Origin: an uncultured Oscillospiraceae bacterium
GTDB taxonomy: Bacteria > Bacillota > Clostridia > Oscillospirales > Acutalibacteraceae
Assembly (NCBI GenBank): GCA_910588415.1
Contig: CAJUPK010000010.1
Span: 1 to 30,685, forward strand
DNA length: 30,685 nt
Direction of reading: 5' to 3'
The position numbers and the translations under genes are program-made. The notes under the pieces were generated by a model, which did no database searches, had not been told where the DNA came from, and saw nothing but the letters and a program-made list of their open reading frames with translations. Shown piece by piece: positions 21,794-30,617 of the stretch (the stretch's first letter is position 1; every line of letters starts with the position of its first letter).

Positions 21794-24700
21794 ATGGATC
21801 TCACTCCCAGCCAGCAGGACGCTGTCTCGGCCCGGCAGGGTACCGTGCTGGTGGCTGCCGCGGCAGGCTCCGGCAAAACGGCGGTGCTGGTGCAGCGGGC
21901 CCTGGCCCGGCTTACGGACCCGGAGAGCCCCACCCCGGCCAACCGCCTGCTTATCGTTACCTTTACAAAGGCCGCTGCCGCGGAGATGCGCGCCCGCCTG
22001 GAGCAAAGCCTTTTCCAGCTTCAGCGCCAGAACCCCGGCGACCGGCTTCTGCGCCGCCAGGGCATCTTGCTGCGCCAGGCCCACATTGGCACGGTAGACA
22101 GCTTCTGCGCCGAGGCGGTGCGGGAGTTTTTCCACCTGCTGGGCATTTCGCCGGACTTTAAGATCCTCTCGGACAAACGGGAGGAGGAGCTGACCCAGCG
22201 GGCCCTGGAGGAAGTGGTCAACACAGCTTATGAGAGCGGCGCGGTGGAGGAGTTGGCGGACGCCTTTACCGGAGAAAGGGATGACCGCCGCCTGCTGCGG
22301 ACAGTGCTCACCCTTTACCGGTTTATGCAGAGCCATCCCTTTCCGGAAAAATGGCTGCGGCAAAAGGTGGAGATGACCTCTGGGGGAGACAGCTCCCCCT
22401 GGGAGCGGGTGATCCTGGACTATGCGGCTGGGGCTGGGGCCTACTGTGCGAACCTGCTGAAAAACGCCCTGGACCTGGCTGGGGAGGAGGAAGCCCTGAA
22501 CACGGCTTTTTCCCCGGCCCTGGCTGCTGACCGGGAGGCCTGCCTGGCCTTGGCCCAGGCGGCCCGTGACGGGGACTGGGACGCCGCCGCCCAGCTGCGC
22601 CGGAGTTTTGCTCCCTGTCGGCGGGGCGCGCTCCGGGGCTGGGACAAGGAGGACCCCGTTCTGCTGCGGCTGGAGGCAGTGCGCAAGGAGGTAAAGAAAA
22701 CCCTGGAAAGCCTGGGGACCTGCCTAGCAGTGGACAGCGACGAGGCTGCTGGCGAGCTGGTGGCGGCAGCCCCCCTGCTGGAAAGCCTGGCAGAGCTGAC
22801 CCTGGCCTTCTCCCGGCGCTACCGGGAGCTGAAGCAGGAGCGGGGCTTCCTGGATTACAGCGACCTGGAGCATTGCGCCGTGGAACTGTTCTGCGGGGAG
22901 GACGGCCAGCCCACTCCCGCTGCCCGGGAGGTCTCCGCCCGGTTCGATGAGATCATGATCGATGAGTACCAGGATATCAACGAGGTGCAGGACAGCATTT
23001 TCCGGGCTGTGTCCCGGCAGGGGAACAATTTGTTCATGGTGGGGGATGTGAAGCAGAGCATCTATGGCTTCCGCCGGGCTATGCCAGAGCTGTTCCTCCG
23101 GTGCCGCCGGGCCTTTCAAAAGTATGACCGGGCCCTGGACCAGTACCCTGCCTGTATTGTGCTGGACCGGAATTTCCGTTCCCGCTCCACGGTGACAGAG
23201 GGGGTCAACTTTGTGTTCTCCCAGCTGATGAGCCGGGAGGCCGGGGACATTGACTACACCGGGGAGGAGCGCCTGGTCTGCGGCGCGGACTATCCGGACA
23301 AGCCCGGCTGTGAGACCGAGGCGGTGTTCATCACCCGGGGGGCTGTGCCAGCGGAGACAGCGGAGGCGGCCTATATCGCCAAGCGGATCAAGGAACTGCT
23401 GGAAAGCGGCTTCACCGTGGGCCGGGGGGACAGGGAACGCCCGGCAGCCTATGGGGACTTCTGCATCCTTCTGCGCAGTGCCAACAAGTACGCCCATGTG
23501 TATGCCCAAGAGCTGAAGCGCCTGGGCGTGCCAGCCCGGGCCACAGCCAGCGGCGGTTTCTTTGCTGCCGCGGAAGTGCAGATGGTCCTGTCCCTGCTGC
23601 GGGTCATTGACAACCCCAATCAGGACATCCCCCTGCTGGCGGTGCTGATGAGCCCCCTGTACGGCTTCTCTGCGGACGACGCCGCCCGGCTTCGGGCTGG
23701 GGAGAGGGAGCTGCCCGTGTACCTATCTCTGACGGCCGCTGCCCAGGAGGATTCCCGCTGCGCCCAGGTAGCGGAAGACCTGGCCCGCCTGCGCAGCCTG
23801 GCGGCCACCATGCCTGCCGACGCTTTCTTGACCATGCTGTACGGCCGCACAGGCATGACAGAGCTGGCCCTAGCCATGGAAGAGGGGGCTGGTCGCATAG
23901 AGAACCTGCGGCTGCTGCAAAACTATGCCCAGGAGTATGAGAGCTCCGGGTACCACGGACTGTCCGGCTTTGTGCGGTTTCTGGACCGGCTGCGGGACAG
24001 CGGCTCAGACCTGCAGGCAGCGGAGGCCCGGCCGGAGGGAACCCAGGCGGTGAGCATTATGAGCATCCACAAGTCCAAGGGACTGCAGTTTCCGGTGTGC
24101 TTTGTGGCAGGCTGCGGCCGGAACTTTGCCGCGGACCGGGGGGACGGGGTTCTGCTCCACCCAGAGCTGGGCTTGGGTGTGCGGCTGAAGGACCCTACGG
24201 GCAGCGCCAGCTTTACCACCACGGCCCGGGAGGCCATTGCCCTGGAAAACGCCCGGTCTGCCGGGGCGGAGGAGCTGCGGGTGCTCTATGTGGCCATGAC
24301 CCGGGCCGAGGAAAAGCTGCTGCTGGTGTCCTCCCACCGGGACATGGAGGGGGAGCTGGACCGGGCGGCCATGGAGCTGTGCCCCGGCCCTCCGGCCCCC
24401 TTCACGGTGCGCAAGGCAAAAAACGCCAGCCAGTGGCTGCTGGCCTGCGCCCTGCGCCATCCAGACGGCAAAGAGCTGCGCCGGGCCGCCGGGGTGGACG
24501 GCCGCTGCGTGGAGCCGGGAGAGCCCAGCCCTTGGAGGATCACTCTGGCCCGCTATGAGCCTGGGGAAAACCAGCCCCAGCCAGAGCCAGCGCCCCAGTG
24601 CCAGCCAGACCGGGCGTTGCTGGCCAGCCTGCAGGCCCAGGCGGACTTTGTGTACCCCTATGAGGAGAGCCGGGAGATTCCCGCCAAAGTGTCCGCCTCC

Positions 24701-25291
24701 AAGCTGGCCGCTGAGCAGGGGGGCAGCCGGGAGCTGAACTTGAGCCGTCCCGCCTGGCTGGGCCAGCAGGGCCTTACCCCTGCCCAGCGGGGCATTGCCC
24801 TGCACGAGTTTATGCAGTTTGCGGACTTCCACGCCGCCTCCCAAGACCCAGCGGCGGAGGTGAAGCGGATGGCGGACCAGGCCAGCCTGTCCCCAGAACA
24901 GGCGGCCGCGGTGGACCTGCACCGGGTGCGGGCCTTTTTCCAGGACCCCCTGGGCCAGCGGGTGCTGGCCTCCCCGGAGGTGGTGAAAGAGCGCCGCTTC
25001 ACAGCGGTGATCCCGGCCCGGCTGGCCCAGCCCGGCCTGACAGCTGGCCAGGATGAGGCGGTGATCCTGCAGGGAGCGGTGGACTGCACCTTTCTGGAAG
25101 GGGGCAGGCTGCATATTATTGACTTCAAGACCGACCGGGTGGAGGATATGGAGGAGCTTTGGCAGCGCTACAGCGTGCAGCTGCGCCTGTACGCCTTTGC
25201 CATGGAGCAGGTCACGGGCCAGTCGGTGGGGGAGATGATCCTGTACTCCACCTGGCTGAGCAAAAGCAGTGCCAGGCCCTATGAGCCCTAA
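21794..25291 (+). CDS. addA: ATP-dependent helicase/nuclease subunit AddA
   Basis: The protein has 1165 residues. UvrD-like helicase motifs: Q-motif LTPSQQDAV, Walker A AAAAGSGKT (K28), Walker B IMIDEYQDINEVQD, VGDVKQSIYGFRRA, SIMSIHKSKGLQFPVC and RVLYVAMTRAEEKL. The C-terminal RecB-type nuclease domain has HEFMQF, D1110/K1112 in IIDFKTDRV, and QLRLYAFAM. AddAB resects DNA ends for recombination. ATG 21794 has AGGTGA before it; a GTG at 21785 would include that site. AddB is normally encoded next to AddA, but neither flank has it, so the partner must be elsewhere or lost. The gene is very GC-rich like most of the window. Confidence 0.93.
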   Translation: MDLTPSQQDAVSARQGTVLVAAAAGSGKTAVLVQRALARLTDPESPTPANRLLIVTFTKAAAAEMRARLEQSLFQLQRQNPGDRLLRRQGILLRQAHIGTVDSFCAEAVREFFHLLGISPDFKILSDKREEELTQRALEEVVNTAYESGAVEELADAFTGERDDRRLLRTVLTLYRFMQSHPFPEKWLRQKVEMTSGGDSSPWERVILDYAAGAGAYCANLLKNALDLAGEEEALNTAFSPALAADREACLALAQAARDGDWDAAAQLRRSFAPCRRGALRGWDKEDPVLLRLEAVRKEVKKTLESLGTCLAVDSDEAAGELVAAAPLLESLAELTLAFSRRYRELKQERGFLDYSDLEHCAVELFCGEDGQPTPAAREVSARFDEIMIDEYQDINEVQDSIFRAVSRQGNNLFMVGDVKQSIYGFRRAMPELFLRCRRAFQKYDRALDQYPACIVLDRNFRSRSTVTEGVNFVFSQLMSREAGDIDYTGEERLVCGADYPDKPGCETEAVFITRGAVPAETAEAAYIAKRIKELLESGFTVGRGDRERPAAYGDFCILLRSANKYAHVYAQELKRLGVPARATASGGFFAAAEVQMVLSLLRVIDNPNQDIPLLAVLMSPLYGFSADDAARLRAGERELPVYLSLTAAAQEDSRCAQVAEDLARLRSLAATMPADAFLTMLYGRTGMTELALAMEEGAGRIENLRLLQNYAQEYESSGYHGLSGFVRFLDRLRDSGSDLQAAEARPEGTQAVSIMSIHKSKGLQFPVCFVAGCGRNFAADRGDGVLLHPELGLGVRLKDPTGSASFTTTAREAIALENARSAGAEELRVLYVAMTRAEEKLLLVSSHRDMEGELDRAAMELCPGPPAPFTVRKAKNASQWLLACALRHPDGKELRRAAGVDGRCVEPGEPSPWRITLARYEPGENQPQPEPAPQCQPDRALLASLQAQADFVYPYEESREIPAKVSASKLAAEQGGSRELNLSRPAWLGQQGLTPAQRGIALHEFMQFADFHAASQDPAAEVKRMADQASLSPEQAAAVDLHRVRAFFQDPLGQRVLASPEVVKERRFTAVIPARLAQPGLTAGQDEAVILQGAVDCTFLEGGRLHIIDFKTDRVEDMEELWQRYSVQLRLYAFAMEQVTGQSVGEMILYSTWLSKSSARPYEP

Positions 25292-25292
25292 A

Positions 25293-25330
25293 GCCTGTTT
25301 GATTGAAACCCGGAGAACAGCCAGGGGTTT
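25293..25330 (+). repeat. Imperfect direct repeat, copy 1 (after addA)
   Basis: A 38-base stretch containing GTTTGA and CGGAGAACAGCCAGGGG recurs at 25480-25513. AAACCC/GGGTTTTT within it (25306-25332) may be a weak terminator for addA. Confidence 0.55.
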
Positions 25331-25460
25331 TTCACACCGGAAGCACGGTTTCTGGTCTCTATATTTCGGATTCTTTTCAGCAGGTTCCAGAGGGGGGCAG
25401 TCCAACCTATTAGCTCCTACAAGAGAGCCAATATATTTCCTACTATATTCCGGTGGAACA

Positions 25461-25477
25461 CCGCCTTCGTGAGGCGG
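25461..25477 (+). terminator. Hairpin in the addA-GH2 gap
   Basis: CCGCCT (25461-25466), loop TCGTG, AGGCGG (25472-25477), preceded by GGTG-GAA-CACC. The T content afterwards is low, so terminator function is possible but not certain. The rest of this 327-base gap (25292-25618) is somewhat AT-richer around 25340-25450 and has no gene. Confidence 0.4.
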
Positions 25478-25479
25478 GG

Positions 25480-25513
25480 GCTTGTTTGAAAATCGGAGAA
25501 AAGCCAGGGATTT
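25480..25513 (+). repeat. Imperfect direct repeat, copy 2
   Basis: GCTTGTTTGA and CGGAGAAAAGCCAGGGATTT match copy 1 at 25293-25330 with few changes and a small deletion, about 185 bases away. Confidence 0.55.
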
Positions 25514-25618
25514 GACCAGAGCCAGGGGGCGTCCTCTTGGCCGCTGTTCTTCCCCTTGGGGGACGCAGGCGCAATAGGCGCCACACACGCCATACACCAA
25601 AACAACAGGAGGTCTTCC

Positions 25619-27916
25619 ATGATCACCCAACGTCTTACCACTGGCTGGCAGCTGCGCCTGGGCAAAGAGCCTGCCAGCTTTCCGGCCCCTGTGCCCGGCA
25701 CTCTGCGCCAGGCCCTGCTGGCTGCAGGCAGGCTTCCAGAGCCCAACTGGCGGGACAGCGCCCAAGCGCCTCTCCCTGTGGAGAAGGGCTGCGTATATAC
25801 AGTCCGTTTTATCCCCCAGCCCGAGCTGCTGGAGGCAGATGAAACAGTCCTGTGCTTTCACGGCGTGCAGGGGGCAGGCGAGGCCGCTCTCAACGGCTCC
25901 CCTCTGGGTTGGCTGGAAAACCTGCACCGGGTCTATGAGTTCCCGGTAACCCATCTGCTGCACCCAGGGGAAAACACCCTGGAGCTGCGTTTTCCCTCCC
26001 AAAGCCAGGAGGCCCTGCTGCAAGCCCGGGCCGGGCTGCAAAACGGGCCGGAGGCCTTCCCCTGGCTGCCGGACCTGGGTCCCTGGCGGGCCGTGGAGCT
26101 GGCTGGATGGAAGGGGGCCTGCATCCAGGAGGTGCGGATCCGCCAGACCCACCAGAACGGCCAGACAGAGCTGTCCCTGGGGGTCAGCGGCCGGTCTGTC
26201 CTGGAGGCAGACTACACGGCCGAGCTCATCGACCCCCAGGGGAACAGCCATCCATTCCCCCCAGGCCCCCTGCGGCTGACTGTAGACAACCCCCAGCTCT
26301 GGTGGCCCCGGGGCTATGGGGACCAGCCCCTGTATACCCTGCGGGTGCGGGCCCTGGACAAGTCCGGCCGTCTGCTGGACCTGTGGGAGCGCTCTATCGG
26401 CCTGCGCACCGTGGCGCTCAGCCTGGAGGAGGGCCAGGAGCTGGGCTTTGCCCATGTGGTCAATGGGGTTAAGATCTTTGCCATGGGGGCAGTGTGGCTG
26501 CCCGAGGACGTCCTTCCCGCCCGCCGGGACCCGGCCCGCACCCGCCGCCTCCTGGAGGCCTGTGCTGCCGCTGGCTTTAACTGCCTGCGGGTCTGGGGCG
26601 GCGGGGTTTATCCGGAGGAGGACTTCTACGACCTCTGCGACCAGCTGGGGCTGCTGGTGTGGCAGGATCTTATGTTCTGCCGCCCGCGGTTCCAGCTGAC
26701 TGGCAGTCTGCGCCGGGAGCTGGAGGCGGAGACAGAGGCCCTAGTGAAACGCCTGCGCCATCATCCCTGCCTGGGGCTATGGTGTGGAAGCGCTGGAGGA
26801 GAACTCCAGGCCTTAGAGGCCTCTCCCCGGGAACGGGCCGACTACATCCGATTGCTGGAGTATTCCCTGCCCCTGATCATCCAGGAGCAGGACCCCCAGG
26901 GGGCCTGCTGGCCCTCCAGCCCCAGCAGCGGCGGGGGAATGGACCAGCCGGAGGACGCCTGCCGGGGGGACAGCCATGGCCTGGCAGAGGCGCTCTGGCA
27001 GAACCCGGCGGAGAGCCCCTTAGGCCGGGCCCGCTATGTGTCCGCTCTGGGCCTGGCGTCCTATCCCTGCCTGCGCACGCTGGAGAGCTTTACAGAGCCA
27101 GGGGACCGGAACCCCTTCTCCTATGTGATGGACCTGCACGGTGGCCAAGAGGCTGGGGAAATCCTTGGAACCATCCAGCGGCATTTCCTCTTTCCCACCA
27201 GCCTGGACACAGCTCTGTACGCCTCTCAGCTGGCCCAGGCGGAGGAAGCGGGGGCCTGGCTGGAGCATCTGCGGAGAAACCGGGGGCGGTGCATGGGGGC
27301 CCTGCTTTGGCACCTGAACGAGTGGAGGCCCGGGGTCTCCTGCGCCTCCGTGGACTATACGGGCCGATGGAAGCCTCTGCATTATCGGGCGAAACGGGCC
27401 TTTGCGCCCCTGCTTCTCTCCTGCCAGATGGGACCGGGAAACCAGGCGGTTTTCTGCCTGTGCAACGAGACCCGTCATACCTGCCATGTGCTGGTCAAGT
27501 GGGCTCTGCGGGACAGGCAGAGCCGGGTCAAGCGGGAGGAGACCGTCTCCTTGAGCGTGGGCGGCCTGCAAAGCGCCTGGCTGGACCCTGTGGACATGCC
27601 GGAGGCCCAGCCCTTCCAGGACTATGTGAGCTTCCAGCTCTATGAGAATGGCCGGCCCATCAGCTTGGGGACTGCCTGCTTTGTGCCTCCTAAATATTAC
27701 CGGTTTCTGGACCCAGAGCTGAGCTGGCGCCAGGAAGGGGAGGAGCTGGTTGTCAGCGCCCGGGCCTATGCCCGGGGGATAGAGCTGCAGAACTCCGCCC
27801 AGGACCTGCTGCTCAGCGACAATGACTTTGACATGCTGCCCGGAGAGCGGCGCCTGCGGGTGCTGGCAGGGGAGACAGGCAGCCTGCGGCTGCGCAGCAT
27901 GTATGATGTCCTTTGA
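25619..27916 (+). CDS. GH2 beta-mannosidase-like protein, probably without catalytic residues
   Basis: ATG 25619 follows AGGAGGT. The 765-residue protein has the GH2 beta-mannosidase layout. A sugar-binding jelly roll opens TTGWQLRLG ... PAPVPGTLRQ. An Ig-like domain contains PQLWWPRGYGDQPLY. A TIM barrel contains CLRVWGGGVYPEEDFYDLCD and LVWQDLMFCRPRF. Ig-like C-terminal domains follow. There is no signal peptide. In active relatives the acid/base lies in WCGNNE; here it is WCGSAGGE (W388-E395). The nucleophile motif SEFG reads SALG (A476). Both catalytic sites are therefore altered, although the frame is open and the rest well conserved. It may be a carbohydrate-binding pseudoenzyme or have changed activity. 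Confidence 0.82.
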   Translation: MITQRLTTGWQLRLGKEPASFPAPVPGTLRQALLAAGRLPEPNWRDSAQAPLPVEKGCVYTVRFIPQPELLEADETVLCFHGVQGAGEAALNGSPLGWLENLHRVYEFPVTHLLHPGENTLELRFPSQSQEALLQARAGLQNGPEAFPWLPDLGPWRAVELAGWKGACIQEVRIRQTHQNGQTELSLGVSGRSVLEADYTAELIDPQGNSHPFPPGPLRLTVDNPQLWWPRGYGDQPLYTLRVRALDKSGRLLDLWERSIGLRTVALSLEEGQELGFAHVVNGVKIFAMGAVWLPEDVLPARRDPARTRRLLEACAAAGFNCLRVWGGGVYPEEDFYDLCDQLGLLVWQDLMFCRPRFQLTGSLRRELEAETEALVKRLRHHPCLGLWCGSAGGELQALEASPRERADYIRLLEYSLPLIIQEQDPQGACWPSSPSSGGGMDQPEDACRGDSHGLAEALWQNPAESPLGRARYVSALGLASYPCLRTLESFTEPGDRNPFSYVMDLHGGQEAGEILGTIQRHFLFPTSLDTALYASQLAQAEEAGAWLEHLRRNRGRCMGALLWHLNEWRPGVSCASVDYTGRWKPLHYRAKRAFAPLLLSCQMGPGNQAVFCLCNETRHTCHVLVKWALRDRQSRVKREETVSLSVGGLQSAWLDPVDMPEAQPFQDYVSFQLYENGRPISLGTACFVPPKYYRFLDPELSWRQEGEELVVSARAYARGIELQNSAQDLLLSDNDFDMLPGERRLRVLAGETGSLRLRSMYDVL

Positions 27917-28147
27917 CATTGGCCCTTTGGGCCAAGTCACGGAGTTTTCCCTCTTCGCAGCGACATTGCCTGCGGCAAGTCGAAGCGCTCGCTTTTGCTG
28001 CGCAAAAGTACGGGGAAAACTCCTCCCGCCAAGGTGGCCTGGGAGAAGCTTGGATGTTGGCCAGTCACGGAGCTTTCTTTGGCTGTGAAAGGGCTGACTT
28101 CCCTGCGAAAAGGCCGGGAAACCCCTGCCTGTTCCAATGGATTCATG
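27917..28147. repeat. Hairpin-rich gap with a direct repeat after the GH2-like gene
   Basis: This part of the 316-base gap contains GGCCC-TTT-GGGCC (27921-27933), TTGCC-TGC-GGCAA (27966-27978) and CTTTTG-CTGCG-CAAAAG (27992-28008). A direct repeat of about 21 bases is centred on AGTCACGGAG at 27928-27949 and 28057-28077. No gene is evident. Confidence 0.5.
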
Positions 28148-28185
28148 AAAAGAGAGAGGGCCGCCTAGGCGGTCCTCTCTCTTTT
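28148..28185. terminator. Strong bidirectional terminator
   Basis: AAAAGAGAGAGG (28148-28159) and CCTCTCTCTTTT (28174-28185) pair perfectly, with CCGCC-TA-GGCGG inside. It lies between two converging units and works for both. Confidence 0.92.
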
Positions 28186-28232
28186 CGGCTTTGCTGCAGC
28201 CTATATATTTTCTCCCCAACAGCAGCCTGCTT

Positions 28233-28544
28233 TTACCGCCGGAACCGACGGTAGGCGTTGCCTGCTGCCACGGCTAGGGCGATGAGCAGGCAGCTCCCCA
28301 GCAGCAGGCTTAACAGGCCGCCCAGCGCCCCGGCCAGGCTGAAAGCGCCTGTGCCCCAGTCCCATAGGCGGTCAAACCCCTGGGTGAAGGGCCGCAGAAG
28401 CAGGTCTCCCACAGCCCCCAAAAACCGGAAGGCCAGGTCCGCGCTCCAAGTGAACAGGTCCCACAGGGCCCCTAGAAGGCCCACGAAAACGTGCAGGCTG
28501 GCGTCAAACAGACCGAAAATAATGTCAAAAATACTTTGCAGCAT
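28233..28544 (-). CDS. Small hydrophobic membrane protein downstream of the ABC transporter
   Basis: ATG 28544 is used because GGAGGAGG is 8 bases before it; an in-frame ATG at 28562 has that site within its first codons. The 103-residue product is rich in Phe, Leu and Trp: amphipathic repeats such as IFDIIFGLFDASLHVFVGLL and LWDLFTWSADLAFRFLG. A Gly/Leu membrane helix (LAGALGGLLSLLLGSCLLIA) and a basic end AYRRFRR follow. The family is not recognised. It lies 48 bases after the permease gene on the same strand, so it is probably co-transcribed and could be an accessory of the transporter. Confidence 0.65.
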   Translation of the reverse strand: MLQSIFDIIFGLFDASLHVFVGLLGALWDLFTWSADLAFRFLGAVGDLLLRPFTQGFDRLWDWGTGAFSLAGALGGLLSLLLGSCLLIALAVAAGNAYRRFRR

Positions 28545-28592
28545 TTCAAATACCTCCTCCATGTGTTTTCATAACAGGCGCCGGCCTTCCGG

Positions 28593-30617
28593 CTACTGGA
28601 CGCTCTCCACAATTCGATAATAGGTCCGGGCAGTCAGCAGGTAGATAATAAGATACATCACCCCAAACACCCCCACGCAGCCTGCCATAGAGCCCAGAAT
28701 CAGCTGGACGTTCACCGCGTTCATCAGGGCCAGGATCTTTTGCAGCATGGGAAAGGCAAAGCACAGGTGCATAATGGCCGTCACCAGGGGCAGGAAGAAC
28801 ACCATCAGCACCTGGCTGTGGATGCTCTTCTTCACCTCCTCCTTGCTCATGCCCACCTTCTGCATAATGTCAAACCTGCGGGCGTCCTCATAGCCCTCGG
28901 ACACCTGCTTATAGTACATGATCAGCACCGTGCCCATCAGGAACATGGCCCCCATGAACAGCCCCAGGAAGAATACGCCGCCGTACAGGCTGGTAAAGTC
29001 CTCCCGGACACTGGGCTTGCTCATAAAGCTCATGGAAAAACCCTCGCCGTTTTCCACGGTTTTCCAGTCGTGGGACTTTGAGTCGATCCACTCCCGGATT
29101 TCAGCGGCCACGGTTTTCACGGTGTCCGGGTCATGGCCCGCCACGTTAAAGCGGTAGATGTGTTCAGCCCAGTACCAGGACTGGTTTCTGCCGTTGTCCT
29201 CATCATCCACCCACATCTTCTCGCCGTCAATCACTGCCGGGTCGTTCAGCACCAGAGCATAGCTCTCATAGCCCATCATATAGCTGGTGTCCCGAGCCCG
29301 GCCGGGCAAATCAATTTTTTCCACCTGGTAAGTCTTGTCAAAGACCGTCATGGTGTCAAAGGGGAAGGTGCCCGCCGGGTCATAGAGCAGCACCTGGTCC
29401 GCCGCCAGGGTGCGGCTGTCATTGAAGTATTGGTTGTAATCCTCTATGGTGTAGACGTCGAAGCTGGCGTAGATGGAGCTTGCCAGCCCACTGTTCACAT
29501 AGAGGGTGTTGTCCACCCGAGAGCAGGCGAACAGCCAGGAGCGCCGGTCCACTATATTCTCCATCCGGGCGCTGTTCCGGGCGCAGGCGTCAGCTGCCTC
29601 CTGGCGGAGTTCTTCCAGGTCTTCCTCCGCGACGCCGGCAAAGCTCACCTCCACGTCCCCGGGGCAGCGCTTCTCCACCGCGTCGTCCACCCCGGTATAC
29701 AGGGAAAAGGTGGTGGAGACCGTCACCAGCAGGCAGGTGAACAGGATGCAGATAGAGGCCAGCCCCGCCGCGTTCTGCTTCATCCGGTACAGCATCCCCG
29801 AGACTGTGGTAAAGTGCCGGGTCTTGTAATAGAAGGACTTGTTCTTTTTCAGCAGCTTCAGCATGGCTGTAATGCCCACAATGAACAGCAGATAGGTGCC
29901 CAGAATCACCAGCACCACTGCCACAAAGAACAGGGCAAGGGCGTCCACCGGGCTGGTGATGGACAGGGACAGATAGTACCCGGCCCCCAGCAGCCCCAGC
30001 CCCAGAATGGCCAGCACCCAGTGGGCCTTGGGCTCCTTCTCCCCGGTTTCTCCCCCGTGGAGCAGCTCGATGGGCTTTGAGAGCCGCACCTGCAAAATGT
30101 TGTACAGGGCGGTCACCAGGAAAATGCACCCAAACAGCACCGCTGTCAGGAGAATGGATTCCGGCGGAATCAGGAAGGGGAGTACGTCCGCCATGCCCAG
30201 CAGGCGCTCTAAAATCAGAAAGAACACTTTGGAGAAAAGAACGCCCAGAGCCAGCCCCAGCACCAGGCAGATTGCTGCCGTCAAGAGGGTCTCGCTGAGA
30301 ATGACCCCTGCGATGTGGCGCTTCTCCATGCCCAATATATTATACAGGCCCAGCTCCTTTTTCCGGCGCTTCATCAAAAAGCTGTTGGTATAGAACAGGA
30401 AGATGGCCCCAAAGATGGCGATGACCCAGATACCCAGCCCCAAAGCGCTGGCGGAGGTGCGGGCCCCGTAGAACTCCGAGTTCTCGGTGCCCTGGGTCAG
30501 GGCGCAGATCATGTAAAACATCATGATAATGCCTGAGCCGGACAGCAGATAGGGCACGGTGACCCGATAGTTTTTCCGCAGGTTCTGCCAGGCCAGCCGG
30601 GGATACAGCTTAAACAT
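28593..30617 (-). CDS. FtsX/BceB-type ABC transporter permease
   Basis: The protein has 674 residues, the size of BceB. It starts MFKLYPRLAWQNLRKNYRV and has about ten membrane helices arranged 1+3+2, then a large extracellular domain (about residues 315-530, after the helix LASICILFTCLLVTVSTTF), then helices including FFLGLFMGAMFLMGTVLIMYY. The FtsX signature KELGLYNILGMEKRHIAGVI is present. BceAB-type transporters sense and counter cell-wall-active antimicrobial peptides, usually with a two-component system, which is not in the window. AAGGAGGAGGAG precedes the ATG, which overlaps the end of the ATPase gene by 8 bases. Confidence 0.92.
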   Translation of the reverse strand: MFKLYPRLAWQNLRKNYRVTVPYLLSGSGIIMMFYMICALTQGTENSEFYGARTSASALGLGIWVIAIFGAIFLFYTNSFLMKRRKKELGLYNILGMEKRHIAGVILSETLLTAAICLVLGLALGVLFSKVFFLILERLLGMADVLPFLIPPESILLTAVLFGCIFLVTALYNILQVRLSKPIELLHGGETGEKEPKAHWVLAILGLGLLGAGYYLSLSITSPVDALALFFVAVVLVILGTYLLFIVGITAMLKLLKKNKSFYYKTRHFTTVSGMLYRMKQNAAGLASICILFTCLLVTVSTTFSLYTGVDDAVEKRCPGDVEVSFAGVAEEDLEELRQEAADACARNSARMENIVDRRSWLFACSRVDNTLYVNSGLASSIYASFDVYTIEDYNQYFNDSRTLAADQVLLYDPAGTFPFDTMTVFDKTYQVEKIDLPGRARDTSYMMGYESYALVLNDPAVIDGEKMWVDDEDNGRNQSWYWAEHIYRFNVAGHDPDTVKTVAAEIREWIDSKSHDWKTVENGEGFSMSFMSKPSVREDFTSLYGGVFFLGLFMGAMFLMGTVLIMYYKQVSEGYEDARRFDIMQKVGMSKEEVKKSIHSQVLMVFFLPLVTAIMHLCFAFPMLQKILALMNAVNVQLILGSMAGCVGVFGVMYLIIYLLTARTYYRIVESVQ

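Noticed and set aside
24005..26455. 816-codon minus-strand frame opposite addA and the GH2-like gene
   Set aside because: It spans two real genes and a gap in antisense; its composition is that of a shadow frame.
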